Of a DNA stretch of 64,000 nucleotides, positions 62,155 to 64,000 are shown piece after piece. Location of the stretch: assembly GCF_014203115.1 (NCBI RefSeq), contig NZ_JACHIJ010000002.1:62001-126000 (forward strand), read 5' to 3'. How positions within the stretch are numbered: the first letter of the stretch is position 1; the number at the start of each line of letters is the position of its first letter. This DNA comes from Afipia massiliensis. GTDB lineage: Bacteria; Pseudomonadota; Alphaproteobacteria; Rhizobiales; Xanthobacteraceae. Under the pieces are notes generated by a model. The model was not told where the DNA came from and made no database searches. It saw nothing but the letters and a program-made list of their open reading frames with translations. The position numbers and the translations under genes were made by a program.

Positions 62155-62466
62155 CTAGTTACCCCCATGGCCGGCATACTCCTGGCGCTGATCGCGGACG
62201 CAGGCCTTCCCCGCCTTAATCCGCTCGTTGGCGACGGTCACCTCGGCGTCGCGCTCGAGATAGGCGCCGACCGCGTCATCGGCCGGCCCAAACTCGACAA
62301 CGTCAACGGGCTCGAGGATCTTCTCGCAGATTTCCGGCACCTCAACGCGCAGCGGCGGAGCCAGAGCTGGCAGATCGTGAACGCAGCCACCCAGCAGCGT
62401 CGCCAAGCTGGCAAGAGCTAGCAGTGACGGTCTTTCCAGCCACAAGGACGGGTTTGCGCTTCGCAT
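62155..62466 (-). CDS. Rz1-like outer-membrane lipoprotein spanin (o-spanin)
   Basis: 103 residues from ATG 62466. A lipoprotein signal (LLALASLATLLGGC) puts Cys about 26 residues in. The mature part is short, with a proline-containing start (DLPALAPPLRVEVPE). It begins inside the i-spanin gene in a different frame and extends 187 bp past its end, the overlapped Rz/Rz1 arrangement. With the i-spanin it would link and fuse inner and outer membranes at lysis. Confidence 0.7.
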   Translation of the reverse strand: MRSANPSLWLERPSLLALASLATLLGGCVHDLPALAPPLRVEVPEICEKILEPVDVVEFGPADDAVGAYLERDAEVTVANERIKAGKACVRDQRQEYAGHGGN

Positions 62467-62836
62467 AATCGGCCACCTGTTTCTGCAGTGATTTCGAGAG
62501 TTGCTCGAGGGACTGGATTTTCGGCTGGTACTTCTTGGTGAGGTCCTCGGCGATCTGATCGTCGCGGGCCTTGCTGGCCGTCGCCGCCAGCGCCTTATCG
62601 TCGGCGTATCTCTGGGCCCAGCGCTCATCGAGCACGCCGTCGCGCCAGATCCACGTCGCGATCGTCGCCAGGACCGCCACCAGGATGGCGACCCCGACAC
62701 GAGTTTGCAGCATGTGTCGGATGAAGCCGGCGATCGCTTTTCCCACCAGAACGGCCGTCAAAGGAAAGGCCACGCAAAAGTAGACCATGCCCGCGAAGCC
62801 GAAGGTCCCGATCAGCCACCAGATCCAGGAGCTCAT
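62342..62836 (-). CDS. Rz-like inner-membrane spanin with extra membrane segment
   Basis: 164 residues; ATG at 62836 overlaps the endolysin stop (ATGA). A first hydrophobic region (WWLIGTFGFAGMVYFCVAFPL) is followed by a second helix (GVAILVAVLATIATWIW, about 48-64) and then a periplasmic coiled coil (QIAEDLTKKYQPKIQSLEQL). The last is the i-spanin body. Rz usually has only one N-terminal helix, so the extra one or two segments are unusual and could be a fused holin-like piece. The 3' third overlaps the o-spanin. Confidence 0.65.
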   Translation of the reverse strand: MSSWIWWLIGTFGFAGMVYFCVAFPLTAVLVGKAIAGFIRHMLQTRVGVAILVAVLATIATWIWRDGVLDERWAQRYADDKALAATASKARDDQIAEDLTKKYQPKIQSLEQLSKSLQKQVADYAKRKPVLVAGKTVTASSCQLGDAAGWLRSRSASSGSAAAR

Positions 62837-63750
62837 AGCGGCACCGCGACGCCGAGATCGAGCGCGTCAACAACCTTGGCCCGTTTCCAGTTGGCATAGA
62901 AGCGCCAGGCCAAGCCGCCGATCGTGAGGACCGCGCCGATGACGACCAGGCTGAGCACGATGTGAGAAATGATCTCGCTGCCGTATGACAACGGCGTCAG
63001 AGCATCCTGCGCCTGCAGAAGCGTGCCGGCGACGTCGGAGTTGTTGGCGGATTGCAGTGCACCGCCGCCCACTCCGGAGGCCGTGCCGACGCCAGTCGCC
63101 AGGTCGCCAACGGCTGCGCTCGGCGGTTGCTTGGCCGTTTCGATCTTGGCCTTTCGATGACCATTGTCGGCGTACACTGGCCCCGGCCCAACAGATCCCT
63201 TCGCCCAGGCCTGGCCGGCCGATCGCACGTTGGCGACTCGCGTGAGCCAGCCGCGGCCGAACTTCGGAAATCCCTTGAGCTGGCGCAGGAACTCAACGCG
63301 CCGCTGACAGATCAACGCGATCAGCGCATCATTGTCATTCACAGCTGCGAGCGCATCGAGCGTGCCGGTACCGACATGACCGTCGATCGCGCCACGGTAT
63401 AGGCCGAGCTGCGCCAGCGCACGCTGCAGCCACTTCACAGATTGAACAGGCCCCGAATTCACTCCGCCATCGAACACGACGTAATCGACGCCGTCGGGCA
63501 ATTCGTCCCCGCGTACCGCGTCCCAAAACTGATGTTTGTAAAGCGCATCCCGCTCCGCAATCCAAAGCGGATGACCAATCATCTGAGGCGACAGCGTCAC
63601 CCTGGCAAGGCCGCGCCGGCGCCGATCGGCGTCGTAAACCACCTGCGTAATTCCGTTGAGCGTGCGCGCGCCCGGATCGTCCGGATCGTTGCTAAAGCCG
63701 CCCTCGGCGATCCCGACGCGGCGAAGTGATTCCGGAAACCGGTTTTCCAT
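62833..63750 (-). CDS. GH108 endolysin with peptidoglycan-binding domain and C-terminal membrane helix
   Basis: 305 residues from ATG 63750; four codons more are open. The N-terminal GH108 domain has the catalytic Glu in GIAEGGFSNDPDDPGARTLNGIT, then HQFWDAVRGDELPDGVDYVVFD and a PG_binding_3 domain (VEFLRQLKGFPKFGRGWLTRV). A Gly/Ala linker leads to a C-terminal helix (IVLSLVVIGAVLTIGGLAW). The enzyme cuts the glycan backbone of peptidoglycan. A tail helix would tether it to the inner membrane until holin action; no signal peptide is present. Confidence 0.85.
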   Translation of the reverse strand: MENRFPESLRRVGIAEGGFSNDPDDPGARTLNGITQVVYDADRRRRGLARVTLSPQMIGHPLWIAERDALYKHQFWDAVRGDELPDGVDYVVFDGGVNSGPVQSVKWLQRALAQLGLYRGAIDGHVGTGTLDALAAVNDNDALIALICQRRVEFLRQLKGFPKFGRGWLTRVANVRSAGQAWAKGSVGPGPVYADNGHRKAKIETAKQPPSAAVGDLATGVGTASGVGGGALQSANNSDVAGTLLQAQDALTPLSYGSEIISHIVLSLVVIGAVLTIGGLAWRFYANWKRAKVVDALDLGVAVPL

Positions 63751-63815
63751 GCGATGCCCCATACTAAAGCGGCCCGCGAATTGCGGGGGCTGGCTGTCAA
63801 AAAGCTGCGGGATTT

Positions 63816-64000
63816 CTAGGAGACTTGCGGTCTAAGCACCGCTAGGCGGCGACGGATAAGATCCGCAAAAGTTTTCGGCCGTTCCACGACACGAGCAACC
63901 AGGAACGCTGCGGCGCTAGAGCTCAGCACGGCGACGAAATAGATCAGAACCCTATTTTGGCCGGCCAGCCCCGATGAAACACAAAGGATCACCGGCATGT
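63816..64000 (-). CDS. Acyltransferase-3 family protein, C-terminus only (continues past the window)
   Basis: The last 60 residues of a longer minus-strand gene. MPVILCVSSGLAG matches the point in OafA-like proteins where the motif SYSLYLxHxPV continues; the Met is therefore probably internal, not a start. One helix (VLIYFVAVLSSSAAAFLVA) and the family-ending VVERPKTFADLIRRRL follow. Family members O-acetylate surface polysaccharides. If phage-borne, it would be a serotype-conversion gene; the gene body must be seen to confirm. Confidence 0.6.
   Translation of the reverse strand, partial: MPVILCVSSGLAGQNRVLIYFVAVLSSSAAAFLVARVVERPKTFADLIRRRLAVLRPQVS

Larger units (their letters stand above)
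55356..64000. mobile_element. Prophage or prophage-like element, left part (continues past the window)
   Basis: From just after tRNA-Pro to the window end, gene style changes. One ATPase gene is followed by a train of small plus-strand genes with ATGA or similar overlaps and no housekeeping homologues, including an N4-Gp49-type phage protein. These converge with a minus-strand lysis cassette (endolysin, overlapping spanins, XhlA-like protein). No integrase, repressor, terminase or capsid gene is in view, so completeness is unknown and the tRNA-Pro boundary is inferred from position only. Confidence 0.75.

Overview
The window is GC-rich DNA of alphaproteobacterial type, most likely a member of the Nitrobacteraceae/Bradyrhizobiaceae (Bradyrhizobium, Rhodopseudomonas, Afipia, Tardiphaga group). 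The basis is a two-cysteine porin of the alphaproteobacterial porin family, a general L-amino acid transporter of the Aap type, an MXKDX-repeat protein, a DUF6481 protein, and the palindromic repeats with cgtcattgcgag ends that are scattered in these genomes. The genus is an inference from family resemblance.

Layout. 1-4.4 kb: the 3' side of a protein-L-isoaspartate methyltransferase-like gene, small secreted and membrane proteins, tRNA-Cys, tRNA-Asn and a porin. 4.4-16.3 kb (minus strand): a DTW-domain tRNA-modifying protein, a YddA-like ABC exporter, and a complete four-gene RND efflux operon (outer-membrane factor, adaptor, two permeases of MdtB/MdtC type). 16.6-21.2 kb (plus): a lipid-modification cluster (FAD oxidoreductase, DUF1365 protein, cyclopropane-fatty-acid-synthase-like methyltransferase) followed by cysteine synthase. 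21.3-27.3 kb: aapJQMP, divergent from cystathionine beta-lyase. 27.4-38.7 kb (minus): a four-gene lipid A/glycolipid modification cluster (ArnT-like GT39, PAP2 phosphatase, DPM/ArnC-like GT2, LAB_N protein), then penicillin-binding protein 1C coupled to a bacterial alpha-2-macroglobulin.

39.1-45.6 kb is a compact 6.4 kb integrative island in tRNA-Arg(TCT). It is bounded by a 15-bp direct repeat of the tRNA 3' end. It carries a tyrosine integrase, a small HTH protein, a serine recombinase and one large cargo gene, which encodes an apparent fusion of a flippase-like (UPF0104/LPG-synthase TM) module with an O-antigen ligase-like module. A small frameshifted gene follows the cargo.

45.6-55.2 kb is ordinary chromosome: small secreted proteins, an Omp25/31-like barrel, a DUF6481 protein, an MXKDX-repeat protein, a leucine-degradation operon (methylcrotonyl-CoA carboxylase, methylglutaconyl-CoA hydratase, HMG-CoA lyase), an NDUFS4-like complex I subunit and an OpgC-like acyltransferase.

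55.3 kb to the end: tRNA-Pro(TGG), then the start of a prophage or prophage-like element. A P-loop ATPase with duplicated winged-helix domains leads a train of small, translationally coupled genes on the plus strand. This train converges on a minus-strand lysis cassette (GH108 endolysin with a C-terminal membrane helix, overlapping Rz/Rz1-like spanins, XhlA-like protein). At the window edge is the C-terminus of an acyltransferase-3 protein. Both tRNA-linked elements therefore appear to carry surface-glycan genes, which is the most interesting theme of the window.
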